A stretch of DNA of 14,543 bases from Ventricola sp051883735 (GCA_051883735.1 JBJEUH010000163.1:1-14543); one strand, 5' to 3'; counted from the stretch's first letter, positions 1-7,348 are shown. The notes: generated by a model not told the origin, from the letters alone. Program-made: numbers and translations.

Positions 1-1319
1 AGGAAGTTGCCCATGCGGCCTTCCTTGATGTTGTCCGGCATCCAGTTGACGGCGCGGTTGTTCTTCATCAGCTGATCGTGCACGGCGGTCATCTTGATGA
101 ACCAGCTCTGGCGGGCATAGTAGATCAGCGGAGTGTCGCAGCGCCAGCAGAACGGATAGTCATGCGCAAACGGCACGGCGGCGAACAGCAGGCCGCGCTC
201 CCTGAGGTCGTCGAGCACCAGCGCGTCCGCGTCCTTGACGAACACGCCCGGCCACTTGGTGTCCTCCGTCATTCTGCCCTGGCCGTCCACGAAGTTGACA
301 AACGGCACGTCGTTCTCGCGGCAGACGCGGTTGTCGTCCTCGCCGAACGCCGGCGCGATGTGGACGATGCCGGTGCCGTCGCTCATGGTGACGTACTCGT
401 CGCACACGACGAACCAGGCCTTCTTCTTCAGCTTGCCCACGGCGAAGTCAAACAGCGGGACGTACTCCAAGCCGCGCAGGTCGCTGCCCGTCATCTCGGC
501 GAGCACCTCGATCTCCTTGCCCGGGAAGCACGCGTCGATGAGCGCCTTGGCCATGATGATGACCTGGCCGTCCACGGCGAACTTGCAGTAGGTGTCGTGC
601 GGGTTGACGCACAGCGCCAGGTTGCTGGGCAGCGTCCACGGGGTGGTCGTCCACGCGAGGAAGTAGGTGTTGTCCTCGCCCTTGACCGCAAAGCGGACGT
701 ACGCGGAGGTCTCCTTCACGTTCTTGTAACCCTGCGCGACCTCGTGAGAGGACAGCGCGGTGCCGCAGCGCGGGCAGTACGGGACGATCTTGTGGCCCTT
801 GTAGAGCAGGCCCTTCTTGTGGATCTCCTTGAGGGACCACCACTCGGACTCGATGTAGTTGTCGTCGTAGGTGATGTACGGGTTCTCCATGTCCGCCCAG
901 TAGCCGACGCGCTCGGACATCTCCTCCCACTCGGTCTTGTACTTCCAGACGGACTTCTTGCACTCCTTGATGAACGGCTCGATGCCGTACTTCTCGATCT
1001 GCGGCTTGCCGTCCAGGCCGAGCATCTTCTCGACCTCCAGCTCGACCGGCAGGCCGTGGGTATCCCAGCCGGCCTTGCGCAGCACGTCGTAGCCCTTCAT
1101 GGTGCGGTAGCGCGGGATGATGTCCTTGATCGCGCGGGTCTCCACATGGCCGATGTGCGGCTTGCCGTTGGCCGTGGGCGGGCCGTCAAAGAAGGTGAAC
1201 GCGGGCGCGCCCTTGCGCAGCGCCACGCTCTTCTTGAATACGTCGTTTTCCCGCCAGAATTTGATGACCTCTTCCTCGCGGGCGACAAAGTTCATGTCGG
1301 TCGAAACCTTCTGGTACAT
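1..1319 (-). CDS. ileS: Isoleucyl-tRNA synthetase, N-terminal part (3' end beyond window)
   Basis: Charges tRNA-Ile with isoleucine in the cytoplasm. About 439 residues are visible. The class I signature is at residues ~45-56 (DGPPTANGKPHIGH, containing HIGH), followed by GWDTHGLPVELEVEK. A zinc-finger-like PYCPRCGTALS, the editing-domain entry WTTTPWTLPSN, the editing motif DGTGIVHIAPAFGEDD and the later CWRCDTPLIYYARQSWF also fit IleRS. The GWDTHGLPVE wording resembles the ~1040-residue clostridial enzymes more than the E. coli type; that subtype call is inference. The ATG at 1319-1317 has GGAGG nine bases upstream and the protein starts like the family (MYQKVSTDMNF). The KMSKS region lies outside the window. 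Expression is controlled by the T-box leader directly upstream. Confidence 0.97.
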   Translation of the reverse strand, partial: MYQKVSTDMNFVAREEEVIKFWRENDVFKKSVALRKGAPAFTFFDGPPTANGKPHIGHVETRAIKDIIPRYRTMKGYDVLRKAGWDTHGLPVELEVEKMLGLDGKPQIEKYGIEPFIKECKKSVWKYKTEWEEMSERVGYWADMENPYITYDDNYIESEWWSLKEIHKKGLLYKGHKIVPYCPRCGTALSSHEVAQGYKNVKETSAYVRFAVKGEDNTYFLAWTTTPWTLPSNLALCVNPHDTYCKFAVDGQVIIMAKALIDACFPGKEIEVLAEMTGSDLRGLEYVPLFDFAVGKLKKKAWFVVCDEYVTMSDGTGIVHIAPAFGEDDNRVCRENDVPFVNFVDGQGRMTEDTKWPGVFVKDADALVLDDLRERGLLFAAVPFAHDYPFCWRCDTPLIYYARQSWFIKMTAVHDQLMKNNRAVNWMPDNIKEGRMGNF

Positions 1320-1345
1320 GATCCTTTTCCTCCAACTTCCGGTAA

Positions 1346-1383
1346 TATAAAAGCAGCCTTCCTCCCATTGGGACGAGGCTGCT
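1346..1383 (-). terminator. T-box attenuator terminator
   Basis: On the minus strand AGCAGCCT (1383-1376) pairs with AGGCTGCT (1359-1352), with inner GTCCC/GGGAG pairing, followed by TTTTATATTA. The 5' arm begins immediately after the T-box sequence, so it competes with the antiterminator. The stem ends about 33 bases before the ileS start codon. Confidence 0.92.
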
Positions 1384-1606
1384 CGCGGTACCACCCAAAT
1401 TCGCACCGGCATGCGGCTTTCCCGCATGCGCCGTGCGCACTTCATTCTGCCGTAACGGGGCTGTCCGTCCTCGCCTAGCCCGTAGGGGTTCAGCAAGGCC
1501 GCTGGACAGGTGATCCCTTGCCGCGCCTCCCGTCCGGAATCTCACCAGCCTCCGGCTCTCTTTGCGCTCATCGCGACAGCGTCCTGTCTCATTCGCGTTT
1601 CATATC
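1346..1606 (-). promoter_or_regulatory. T-box riboswitch leader of ileS, isoleucine (AUC) specifier
   Basis: The minus strand carries the conserved T-box sequence TGGGTGGTACCGCG at 1397-1384. The UGGU bulge fits pairing with the ACCA end of a tRNA whose discriminator base is A, as in tRNA-Ile. Further upstream is a stem I segment with AGAGAGCCGG then GGCTGGTGAGA (about 1563-1535), the usual purine-rich/GGTG signature. A likely specifier ATC followed by A is at 1514-1512, in GGGATCACC, matching isoleucine. Uncharged tRNA-Ile would stabilise the antiterminator and allow ileS transcription. The T-box identity is certain; the exact specifier codon is inferred from the motif context and the downstream gene. 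Confidence 0.95.
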
Positions 1607-1612
1607 GAGGAT

Positions 1613-1641
1613 ATCATACCCGTTTTTTGCCGTTTTGTAAA
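1613..1641 (-). promoter_or_regulatory. Promoter of the ileS T-box transcript
   Basis: The -35 is TTTACA (1641-1636) and the -10 is TATGAT (1618-1613), with a 17-bp spacer. The predicted start near 1606 gives a leader of about 287 nt before the ATG, a normal T-box length. It is divergent from the rarA promoter, with the two -35 hexamers about 36 bp apart. Confidence 0.8.
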
Positions 1642-1677
1642 GGGCTTTGCGAAAATTTATCCTGCACGCCGCCGCGC

Positions 1678-1706
1678 TTGCCCTTTCCCGCCTGCGGCGG
1701 TATAAT
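1678..1706 (+). promoter_or_regulatory. Promoter of rarA
   Basis: TTGCCC (1678-1683), a 17-bp spacer and a consensus TATAAT (1701-1706), with the ATG about 24 bases past the predicted transcription start. It faces away from the ileS promoter. Confidence 0.75.
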
Positions 1707-1736
1707 AGAAGCATCATCTTCTTCCCGGAGGTCATC

Positions 1737-3050
1737 ATGCAGGATCTGTTTTCGCAGCAGGACGCCGCGCTCAGCCCGCTGGCGGACCGCATGCGCCCGC
1801 GTACGCTCGACGAATTCATCGGCCAGCGCCACATCGTCGGCCCGGGGCGGCTTCTGCGCCGCGCCATCGAGGCCGACCGCATGACCTCTTCCATCTTCTA
1901 CGGCCCGCCCGGCTGCGGCAAGACGACGCTCGCCTCCATCATCGCGAACACCACCCACTCCGCGTTCGTGCAGCTCAACGCCGTCACCAGCGGCGTGGCC
2001 GACGTGCGCAAGGTGATCAAGGAGGCGCAGGACCGCCGCTCGCTCTACGGCCAGGCGACGTACCTGCTGCTGGACGAGTGCCACCGCTGGAGCAAGTCCC
2101 AGTCGGACTCCATTCTGCCCGCCATCGAGCGCGGCGTGGTGCGCTTCATCGGCTCCACGACGGAAAACCCGCTCGTCGCCATGACCCCGGCCATCGTGAG
2201 CCGGTGCCGCATCTTCCAGTTTGAGCCGCTCACAGAGGCGGACGTGCTGCTGGCGATGGAGCGCGCGCTTTCCGACCGGGAGCGCGGCTTCGGCGACCGG
2301 AACGTGATGCTCGATCCGGACGCGGCGCGGCACATCGCCCGCATCGCCAACGGCGACGTGCGCTCGGCGCTGGGCGCGCTGGAGCTGGCCGTGCTCACCA
2401 CGGACCCGGATGACAGCGGCGCGATCCATGTGACGCTCGCCGTCGCGGAGGAGTCCATCCAGAAGCCCGTCATCCGCTGCGACGAATCGCTCTATTACGA
2501 CATGCTCTCCGCCTTCTGCAAGAGCCTGCGCGGCAGCGACGCGGATGCGGCGCTCGCCTGGTTTGCGCGGCTGCTGTACGCGGGCGTCGATCCGCGGCTC
2601 ATCGCCCGGCGCATCATCGCGCACGCGAGCGAGGACGTGGGCCTCGCCAATCCGACCGCCATGCTGCAGGCCGTCGCCGCCGCCCAGGCGCTGGAGATGG
2701 TCGGCCTGCCGGAGGCGCGGCTCTCCCTGGCGCAGGCGATCATCGCCGTATGCGAGAGCCCCAAGTCCAATTCCGTCGTCATGGCGCTTGATCAGTCTGT
2801 CGCCGACGCGGAGAAGGGCGGCTTCGGCCCGGTGCCCGCCTATCTGCGCGACACGCATTACAGCGGCAGCGAGCGCGTGGGCGCGAAGGGCGAGCAGTAC
2901 AAGTACCCGCACGACTATCCCGGACACTATGTACAGCAGGAGTACATGCCGCCCGAGGTCAAGGGCCGCCGGTACTACATCCCGTCCGATCAGGGCCAGG
3001 AGCTCAAGCTGCGCGAGCGCAGACGGGCGCGCGGCGTCATCGATCCCTGA
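1737..3050 (+). CDS. rarA: Replication-associated recombination protein A, AAA+ ATPase (RarA/MgsA)
   Basis: 437 residues, normal length for the RarA/MgsA/WRNIP1 family, which acts at stalled replication forks and is related to clamp-loader ATPases. Visible motifs: PLADRMRPRTLDEFIGQ at 14-30, Walker A GPPGCGKT at 56-63, Walker B LLLDECH at 110-116, sensor 1 GSTTENP at 139-145 and a likely arginine-finger SRCR at 155-158. The C-terminal half carries the family's tetramerisation region with HASEDVGLANP, SPKSNSV and HYPHDYPGHYVQQEY-like wording. The start is ATG 1737, with CGGAGG upstream and alignment to the family N-terminus; the open frame runs 30 codons further upstream, but across the promoter. 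A small oddity is DECHRW where many homologues have DE[IV]HRF. Monocistronic, divergent from ileS. Confidence 0.96.
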   Translation: MQDLFSQQDAALSPLADRMRPRTLDEFIGQRHIVGPGRLLRRAIEADRMTSSIFYGPPGCGKTTLASIIANTTHSAFVQLNAVTSGVADVRKVIKEAQDRRSLYGQATYLLLDECHRWSKSQSDSILPAIERGVVRFIGSTTENPLVAMTPAIVSRCRIFQFEPLTEADVLLAMERALSDRERGFGDRNVMLDPDAARHIARIANGDVRSALGALELAVLTTDPDDSGAIHVTLAVAEESIQKPVIRCDESLYYDMLSAFCKSLRGSDADAALAWFARLLYAGVDPRLIARRIIAHASEDVGLANPTAMLQAVAAAQALEMVGLPEARLSLAQAIIAVCESPKSNSVVMALDQSVADAEKGGFGPVPAYLRDTHYSGSERVGAKGEQYKYPHDYPGHYVQQEYMPPEVKGRRYYIPSDQGQELKLRERRRARGVIDP

Positions 3051-3061
3051 CGCTTTCAACC

Positions 3062-3373
3062 GCGCGAAGCAAAGAAGGGGTCTGGGGACAAGTCCCCAGG
3101 CAGGGGTATGGGGGCAAGGCCCCCATCGTTCCCCTCTCGCGAAGCGCTACAATCAAGAATCGCAGCGGAGCCGAAGGCGACTATTGCGATTCCGTCAACG
3201 CAGCCTCTGATACTGTTTTCAAATAGAAACAGCCATGTGCTAAGCCCCGTCAGGTAACGCTTCGCTCCCTGACTGCTTTGCCTGAATGGCTGCGCCATAT
3301 GGGGATACGTTGGGCTGCCGCCCAAACCCGCCTGAGGGACGTAGTCCCTCAGACTCCCTTCTTCGCTTCGCGC
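3062..3373. repeat. 312-bp palindromic element with ~65-bp imperfect terminal inverted repeats
   Basis: The ends match in inverted orientation: 3062-3079 against the complement of 3356-3373 agrees at 17 of 18 bases. The similarity continues inward for about 65 bp on each side. Each end carries two palindromes. Left: CTGGGGAC-AA-GTCCCCAG (3082-3099) and ATGGGGGC-AAG-GCCCCCAT (3108-3126). Right: TTGGGC-TGCC-GCCCAA (3310-3325) and CTGAGGGAC-GTA-GTCCCTCAG (3332-3352). The interior adds hairpins at 3157-3192 (GAATCGCA/TGCGATTC), 3213-3232 (CTGTTT/AAACAG), 3249-3273 (GTCAGG/CCTGAC) and 3286-3298 (ATGGC/GCCAT). The motif CGCGAAGC recurs at the ends and at 3138-3145. There is no credible gene and no clear target-site duplication. 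It begins 12 bp after the rarA stop codon. A MITE-like or structured intergenic element is the best description. Confidence 0.75.
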
Positions 3374-3446
3374 CTATAAAAGCAATTTAGAATAAGATCA
3401 GTCCCAAATTGAGACAGATTCAGTTTCTCCGACAATCCATGAACCA

Positions 3447-3479
3447 GGCCGCCCTCCCCCGGGAAGGCGGCCCTTTTCT
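3447..3479 (+). terminator. Intrinsic terminator, plus strand (rarA side)
   Basis: GGCCGCC (3447-3453) pairs with GGCGGCC (3466-3472), followed by CTTTTCTT. The T-tract is on the plus strand, so it would end a rarA transcript about 400 nt past the stop codon, after the palindromic element. The same hairpin follows the stop codon of the convergent MFS gene, but has no T-tract in that direction. The remaining bases 3374-3446 are AT-rich with nothing recognised. Confidence 0.75.
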
Positions 3480-4576
3480 TAGGACAGCATCGCGAAGAAT
3501 CCGCCTGCCAGCGGCGACAGGCCGATCATCACCAGCGAAAAGCACAGCGAGGAAACCGACACCAGCGTCGCCCGCTGCGAGGACGGGAACTGCTCGTTGA
3601 GCAGGCTGTCGGTGCGCACCTGCAGCAGATCGTCAAACACGTTCGCCGCAAAGCCGCCCGCGACCATCGCCGCCGGCGCATGCCCCGCGCCCAGCAGCAG
3701 GCCAGCCAGAATGCCGCCAGAGCACAGCGCGTACAGCCTGCCATAGCGCATCCCGGCAAGCCGCAGCGCCAGACGCGAGCCGACCGCGCCGCCCAGCCCC
3801 ATCACGAACAGCGCAGGGCCCAGGTACGCATGCTTAAGCCCGACAAGCGGCAGCCGCGCCTGAAGGAAGAACGAGAGGAGCGTCGCCACAGCGCCGGCAA
3901 ATGCGTTGAGAAGCATCAACCTGCGCGCTGCTGCCTGCGTCAGCAAAAAGCGAACCGTTTCGCGCACACAGGCCGCGATCCGCTGCGCGCCCTTCTTCTC
4001 ATGGCGCACCGGCTCGATCGTCACCTCGTCAAGCGTGAGCGCAACGAGAAGGCAGACCAGATTCAGCGCCGCATCCAGCAGGTACGCCAGCCGGTGGCCC
4101 ATCGCCAGCGCCAGGCCCGCCAGCAGCGCCGCGCCCGCAAGGCTCACGCGGTACACCGCCATCTCCAGCGAAGAATACCGCAGGTATTCCGCCTCCCTGC
4201 TGTGCGCCTTCAGGCTGTCATAGGCCAGCGCCTCGCGTGCGCCGGAATCAAAGTTGTAGCCAAACGCACAGAACGCCATCGCCAGGCAAACGCCGGGCAG
4301 CCCGTCCGAAAAGGCCATCAGCAGCGAGGATGTCACGCCCGCCAGACGGCCCAGAACCAGCGAACGCTTTCGCCCGAAGGCGTCGGAGAGCACGCCGGAC
4401 GGAATCTCAAAGAGCAGGCTGGCCACATGAAACACGCTCTCCGCCAGGCCGATTTCCACCATCGAAAAGCCGCGCGCCGCCAGCAGCGCCACCCATGCCG
4501 CGCCCGCCAGCTGAAAGCTGGTCAGCGCAGAATGACCCAGCAGCTTCGCCAGCTGGGATTTGAGTTTAAACTTCAT
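3479..4576 (-). CDS. Major facilitator superfamily transporter (putative drug/metabolite exporter)
   Basis: 365 residues, almost entirely hydrophobic, with about 10-12 predicted membrane segments; slightly short for an MFS protein. The loop between segments 2 and 3 has the MFS motif A-like GVLSDAFGRKRSLVLGR at ~61-77. A charged central region (EVTIEPVRHEKKGAQR) separates two six-helix halves. The substrate cannot be told from sequence. The start is ATG 4576-4574, with GGGAG at the proper distance; the same frame is open to 4777, but that stretch is a structured leader without membrane character. The gene follows the acetyltransferase on the same strand but appears to have its own promoter. 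Export of an antibiotic or small metabolite is inference from the family and the leader architecture. Confidence 0.88.
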   Translation of the reverse strand: MKFKLKSQLAKLLGHSALTSFQLAGAAWVALLAARGFSMVEIGLAESVFHVASLLFEIPSGVLSDAFGRKRSLVLGRLAGVTSSLLMAFSDGLPGVCLAMAFCAFGYNFDSGAREALAYDSLKAHSREAEYLRYSSLEMAVYRVSLAGAALLAGLALAMGHRLAYLLDAALNLVCLLVALTLDEVTIEPVRHEKKGAQRIAACVRETVRFLLTQAAARRLMLLNAFAGAVATLLSFFLQARLPLVGLKHAYLGPALFVMGLGGAVGSRLALRLAGMRYGRLYALCSGGILAGLLLGAGHAPAAMVAGGFAANVFDDLLQVRTDSLLNEQFPSSQRATLVSVSSLCFSLVMIGLSPLAGGFFAMLS

Positions 4577-4590
4577 CAAAAAACTCCCTT

Positions 4591-4612
4591 TCAAATCGAA
4601 TGCTTCGTTTGA
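4591..4612. promoter_or_regulatory. Bulged palindrome directly upstream of the MFS ribosome site
   Basis: TCAAA-T-CGAA-TGC-TTCG-TTTGA: nine base pairs with one bulged base and a three-base loop. It ends a few bases upstream of the GGGAG ribosome site on the minus strand, so as RNA it could affect ribosome access, or as DNA it could be an operator. The role is inference. Confidence 0.45.
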
Positions 4613-4644
4613 TCGGGAGAGGCGTCTATTCGTCTTTTTGCCAT

Positions 4645-4719
4645 CTATTCGGCCAAAAAGGGTACACTTCTCCCGTAAGCCGGCAGAATGCAGCCTTTTT
4701 GGGTCCGTACAATGCGCAT
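4645..4719 (-). CDS. Possible 24-residue leader peptide upstream of the MFS gene
   Basis: ATG at 4719-4717 to TAG at 4647-4645 encodes MRIVRTQKGCILPAYGRSVP then FLAE. It lies wholly inside the long MFS leader. Codons near both ends fall in the arms of a perfect inverted repeat (4694-4702 with 4653-4661, CCTTTTTGG/CCAAAAAGG). That resembles translational attenuators of resistance genes, where ribosome stalling on a leader peptide changes downstream folding. The ribosome site is weak (GGA only a few bases upstream), so translation is uncertain. Confidence 0.25.
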   Translation of the reverse strand: MRIVRTQKGCILPAYGRSVPFLAE

Positions 4720-4767
4720 TTTCCAGCCCACAGGGAAGCCCCCTTTCTTTCAGGAATATCTGCCCTG

Positions 4768-4796
4768 ATTGTATCACGCCTTGGCCCGCAGGTCAA
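4768..4796 (-). promoter_or_regulatory. Promoter of the MFS gene, overlapping the end of the acetyltransferase gene
   Basis: TTGACC (4796-4791), a 17-bp spacer and TACAAT (4773-4768) on the minus strand. The -35 and spacer lie in the last codons of the upstream acetyltransferase gene. The predicted start near 4761 gives a leader of about 185 nt, which holds the possible leader peptide, the long inverted repeat, two direct copies of TCTATTCG (4625-4632 and 4644-4651) and the palindrome at 4591-4612. Confidence 0.65.
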
Positions 4797-5331
4797 GCAT
4801 CATGAGCACCATGTCCGCATAGGTTCCGTCGCGGTATTTCAGCTTGCGGGGATGACGGCCGAACTCTGCAAAGCCAAACCGCTCATACAGCCGGATGGCC
4901 CGCTCGTTCGCTGCGACCACCTCCAGCTCCAGCTGCTCCACCGGCGTCTTCTTCACCTCGCCCACGAGCGTCTGCATCAGCGCCGTGCCGATGCCCCGGC
5001 CCCAGTACGCCCTCAGGATGCAGATGCCCAGCTCTGCGCGATGGCGCGCCCGATCGACCGCCGCGCAGGGCAGATAGCTGCCGATGCCTGCGAGCGTGTC
5101 TCCGATGAACGCGCCCAGCATCAGGCTCTTCGGGTCGTCCTCCGTCTTCTTGAGGTACGCCGCCTCCTGCTCCAGCGTCATCGTCCATTCGTCCTCGTAA
5201 CGGAGCAGGTTGAGCGTCTCGCCCGCCGTCCTTTTGCACACGGCCAGCGCCTGCTGCGCGTCCTGCGCGCCCAGGCTGCGCAGCACCAGCGCTTCGCCGC
5301 CCTTGAGCGGGATTTCCTTGTTGAATTTCAT
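4774..5331 (-). CDS. GNAT-family N-acetyltransferase
   Basis: 185 residues, typical for a single GNAT domain that moves an acetyl group from acetyl-CoA to an amine. The acetyl-CoA pyrophosphate loop is RAYWGRGIGTAL at 107-118 (R-x-x-G-x-G). It is preceded by the strand motif RAELGICI at 98-105 and followed by NERAIRLYERFGF at 142-154, the usual motif B. The region resembles RimL/SpeG-like members, but the substrate (protein, polyamine or antibiotic) cannot be named. ATG 5331-5329 has AAGGA upstream. It sits 58 bp after the membrane glycosyltransferase gene, and its own promoter is not obvious, so it may be co-transcribed with that gene. Confidence 0.92.
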   Translation of the reverse strand: MKFNKEIPLKGGEALVLRSLGAQDAQQALAVCKRTAGETLNLLRYEDEWTMTLEQEAAYLKKTEDDPKSLMLGAFIGDTLAGIGSYLPCAAVDRARHRAELGICILRAYWGRGIGTALMQTLVGEVKKTPVEQLELEVVAANERAIRLYERFGFAEFGRHPRKLKYRDGTYADMVLMMLDLRAKA

Positions 5332-5386
5332 GCCCTCACGTCCTTTCTATCCATCGTCCGTCCCAGCACAAGCAGGACGACATCTT

Positions 5387-5401
5387 GATTTACTGTAAAT
5401 C
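5387..5401. promoter_or_regulatory. Perfect 15-bp palindrome across the glycosyltransferase stop codon
   Basis: GATTTAC-T-GTAAATC has seven matched bases on each side of a central T. It spans the TAA at 5392-5390 and lies 56 bp upstream of the acetyltransferase start. It has the form of a dimeric-repressor operator, but no regulator gene is nearby and no -35/-10 pair is convincing beside it. Confidence 0.35.
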
Positions 5402-7282
5402 TCCCGGCGCAGGGCCAAGCGACTTGAGCGCATACAGGCGGTACATGCCGATGCCCTCGCGATCAAACTGCGCCCAGCACACATACAGCTCCTCTGGTAT
5501 TTCCATGTTACATGTCACGACGAAGTCGCTCAAACCATGCCGAACCACCTCATCCTGCGTCCGGAGCATATCCTCCAGCGGCATATTGGTTCTGCAAAAA
5601 TACTTGCAGTGCGGTACAATACCATACACCGTGTAAAAACCGCCGTCCAAAAAGCCGTAATTCAGCAAAGTCGGGTTCTCCACCTGCTCCACATAGGGCT
5701 GAAAAGCAAACTGGGGTAGGTTTGCCTTCGGCATGCGCAGTATGGAGGCGTTGTTGTTCAGCAGAAACGCCAGCAGGACGCCCGCAGCAGGCAGGAGCAC
5801 GCTGACGCATCGGCGCAGTCTGCCCGACACACGCGCAAGGAGCCAGCCCAGCATTGGCAGCGCCATCGGAACAAACACCACAAACACCAGCGCATAGTAT
5901 CCAGGCCCACCGCTGCTGAAGACAAACATCGCTGTGCTCGCCATGCTGAGCACCATTTGCGCCAGCAACTCTCCTTTCCTCGTCAGTGCAAGCCAGAGAA
6001 GGCCCAGAAGCAAACAGACCGCCACGCCCCTGTTGAGCCGGATCGCAGCATGACCGTACTCTGTGATTGTCCCAAGGATGCTCTGCCAGGCCCTGTTCGT
6101 GTCTCCCGCATACAGGAAAATGTTGTCGTAGAAGTATACCTGCCCCAGGTCACGCAGCGCGCCGTTTGCTGCAAAGTACGCCAGCACCGGCAGCGTCGCC
6201 AGGCTTACGCCCAGCGCAATCGCTGCCAGAGAGGCGGTCAGCTTTCCTGGCTCGTGCTTGCGGAGCATCAGCCATGCCGGAATGATAAACCAGCCCAGAT
6301 AGAATCCGAGCATCGTGTACTTGATCCACAGCACGCAGCCGGAGGTCACGCCGATCAGCACAAACTCCCGCCTCGTGGGAACGTCTCCATTTCGCAGCGC
6401 TTTTGCGCCCACAAAGAGGGCATACGCCAACAGCGGCAGACAGAATTCCTCCGCACTGTCTCCAAGAGCAAAAGCTTTCGTGCCGAAAATGACGGCGGCC
6501 AGCACGGGCATCCAGCACAGCACATCCTCATTCGTGCAAAAGAGCCGTGCAGTCTGATACGCGAGCACGAGGAACGCAAACGCCGAAGCGATCTCCAGCA
6601 GCCAGACGCCGAAGAATGTCGTGTTGGAAATCAGGTAGCCCAGCGCGTGAAGCACATACAGATAAAAGCCCTTATGTTCATAGATGTCCCGGTACAGCAC
6701 CCTGCCATGCAGCATGGATTTGCCAACCGTGAAATAGCAGTTGGCGTCGACCCAGTCGTTGAGCGGATACAGCGGTGAGGACCTGGAGCAGATGGTGATC
6801 ACTGCCGCGGCGGTCACCAGCAGAAAGGCGCAGGCTTTTGCGGAGATGCGGGGCTCTGTGTCATACAGGGTCGCATCGTGTCCGATCCTCTTTTCCGTGA
6901 TTCCGGTCAGCCTCACACCCGCATACAGCGCCGTCCGTACGGCAAAGGCCGACAGGAGAACGGCGAGAATCGTCACGGCGATGAGAATCGACTCCTTGCT
7001 CACAGGAAGCATGTCCGCTATTCTCGCCAGTTTGCCCGACGTGATCCATCGCCTGTAAAACACAATGCCGGCTGTCAGGCTGATCAGCAGCGCAGCAGTA
7101 TCCGTCCTTTTCTCCGGCCTTTCTTCACGGGTACGGAGCTCTGGCAGCCAAAGACCAGCAGCCGCCAGCAGCAGCGCCCAAAGGCCTGCTCTGACCATCC
7201 CCTCAGGCGTTGCCGGGGCCAGCATTCCGCAAAATACGGTAGCCGACAAGATCCACAATATCCAGCTCATCTTGCGCGTCAC
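5390..7282 (-). CDS. Polytopic membrane protein, GT-C type glycosyltransferase (family 39-like)
   Basis: About 630 residues with roughly 12 hydrophobic segments and a soluble C-terminal tail of ~110 residues. A first large extracytoplasmic loop contains LNDWVDANCYFTVGKSMLHG and YRDIYEHKG (about 174-205), wording I associate with clostridial GT39/ArnT-like membrane glycosyltransferases. In GT-C enzymes, acidic residues in this loop (here D176 and D179) act in catalysis with a polyprenyl-phosphate sugar donor. The probable job is adding a sugar to a cell-surface glycan or lipid; this is inference. The frame opens with GTG at 7330, but AAGGAG six bases before GTG 7282-7280 favours that start; ATG 7270 is another option. 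It has its own promoter at 7349-7377. Confidence 0.72.
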   Translation of the reverse strand: MTRKMSWILWILSATVFCGMLAPATPEGMVRAGLWALLLAAAGLWLPELRTREERPEKRTDTAALLISLTAGIVFYRRWITSGKLARIADMLPVSKESILIAVTILAVLLSAFAVRTALYAGVRLTGITEKRIGHDATLYDTEPRISAKACAFLLVTAAAVITICSRSSPLYPLNDWVDANCYFTVGKSMLHGRVLYRDIYEHKGFYLYVLHALGYLISNTTFFGVWLLEIASAFAFLVLAYQTARLFCTNEDVLCWMPVLAAVIFGTKAFALGDSAEEFCLPLLAYALFVGAKALRNGDVPTRREFVLIGVTSGCVLWIKYTMLGFYLGWFIIPAWLMLRKHEPGKLTASLAAIALGVSLATLPVLAYFAANGALRDLGQVYFYDNIFLYAGDTNRAWQSILGTITEYGHAAIRLNRGVAVCLLLGLLWLALTRKGELLAQMVLSMASTAMFVFSSGGPGYYALVFVVFVPMALPMLGWLLARVSGRLRRCVSVLLPAAGVLLAFLLNNNASILRMPKANLPQFAFQPYVEQVENPTLLNYGFLDGGFYTVYGIVPHCKYFCRTNMPLEDMLRTQDEVVRHGLSDFVVTCNMEIPEELYVCWAQFDREGIGMYRLYALKSLGPAPGDLQ

Positions 7283-7348
7283 GTTCTTCTCCTTCTGCTG
7301 TCGAACAACGGCAGCATGCCTCTTCAGCACATATCCGATGTGAAATAT

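Noticed and set aside
78..1478. Long plus-strand open frame (466 codons)
   Set aside because: It is the antisense shadow of ileS and its T-box leader; the minus-strand translation carries all IleRS motifs.
1614..3059. Long minus-strand open frame (481 codons) opposite rarA
   Set aside because: Composition is low-complexity Arg/Ala/Gly/His from GC-rich antisense codons; the plus strand encodes a complete RarA.
3056..3325. 89-codon minus-strand open frame
   Set aside because: It lies almost wholly within the palindromic element, begins with TTG, and its peptide reflects the hairpin repeats. Better explained as non-coding structure.
3062..3373. CRISPR array
   Set aside because: The repeats are inverted and unequal, with no regular spacers and no cas genes.
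3680..4612. 310-codon plus-strand open frame
   Set aside because: Arg/Gln-rich shadow of the MFS gene with no ribosome site; the minus strand has clear membrane segments.
3479..4777. Longer 432-residue start for the MFS protein
   Set aside because: The added 67 residues are charged, fall in the structured leader and precede a good ribosome site and a start (MKFKLKSQLAKLLGH) at 4576.
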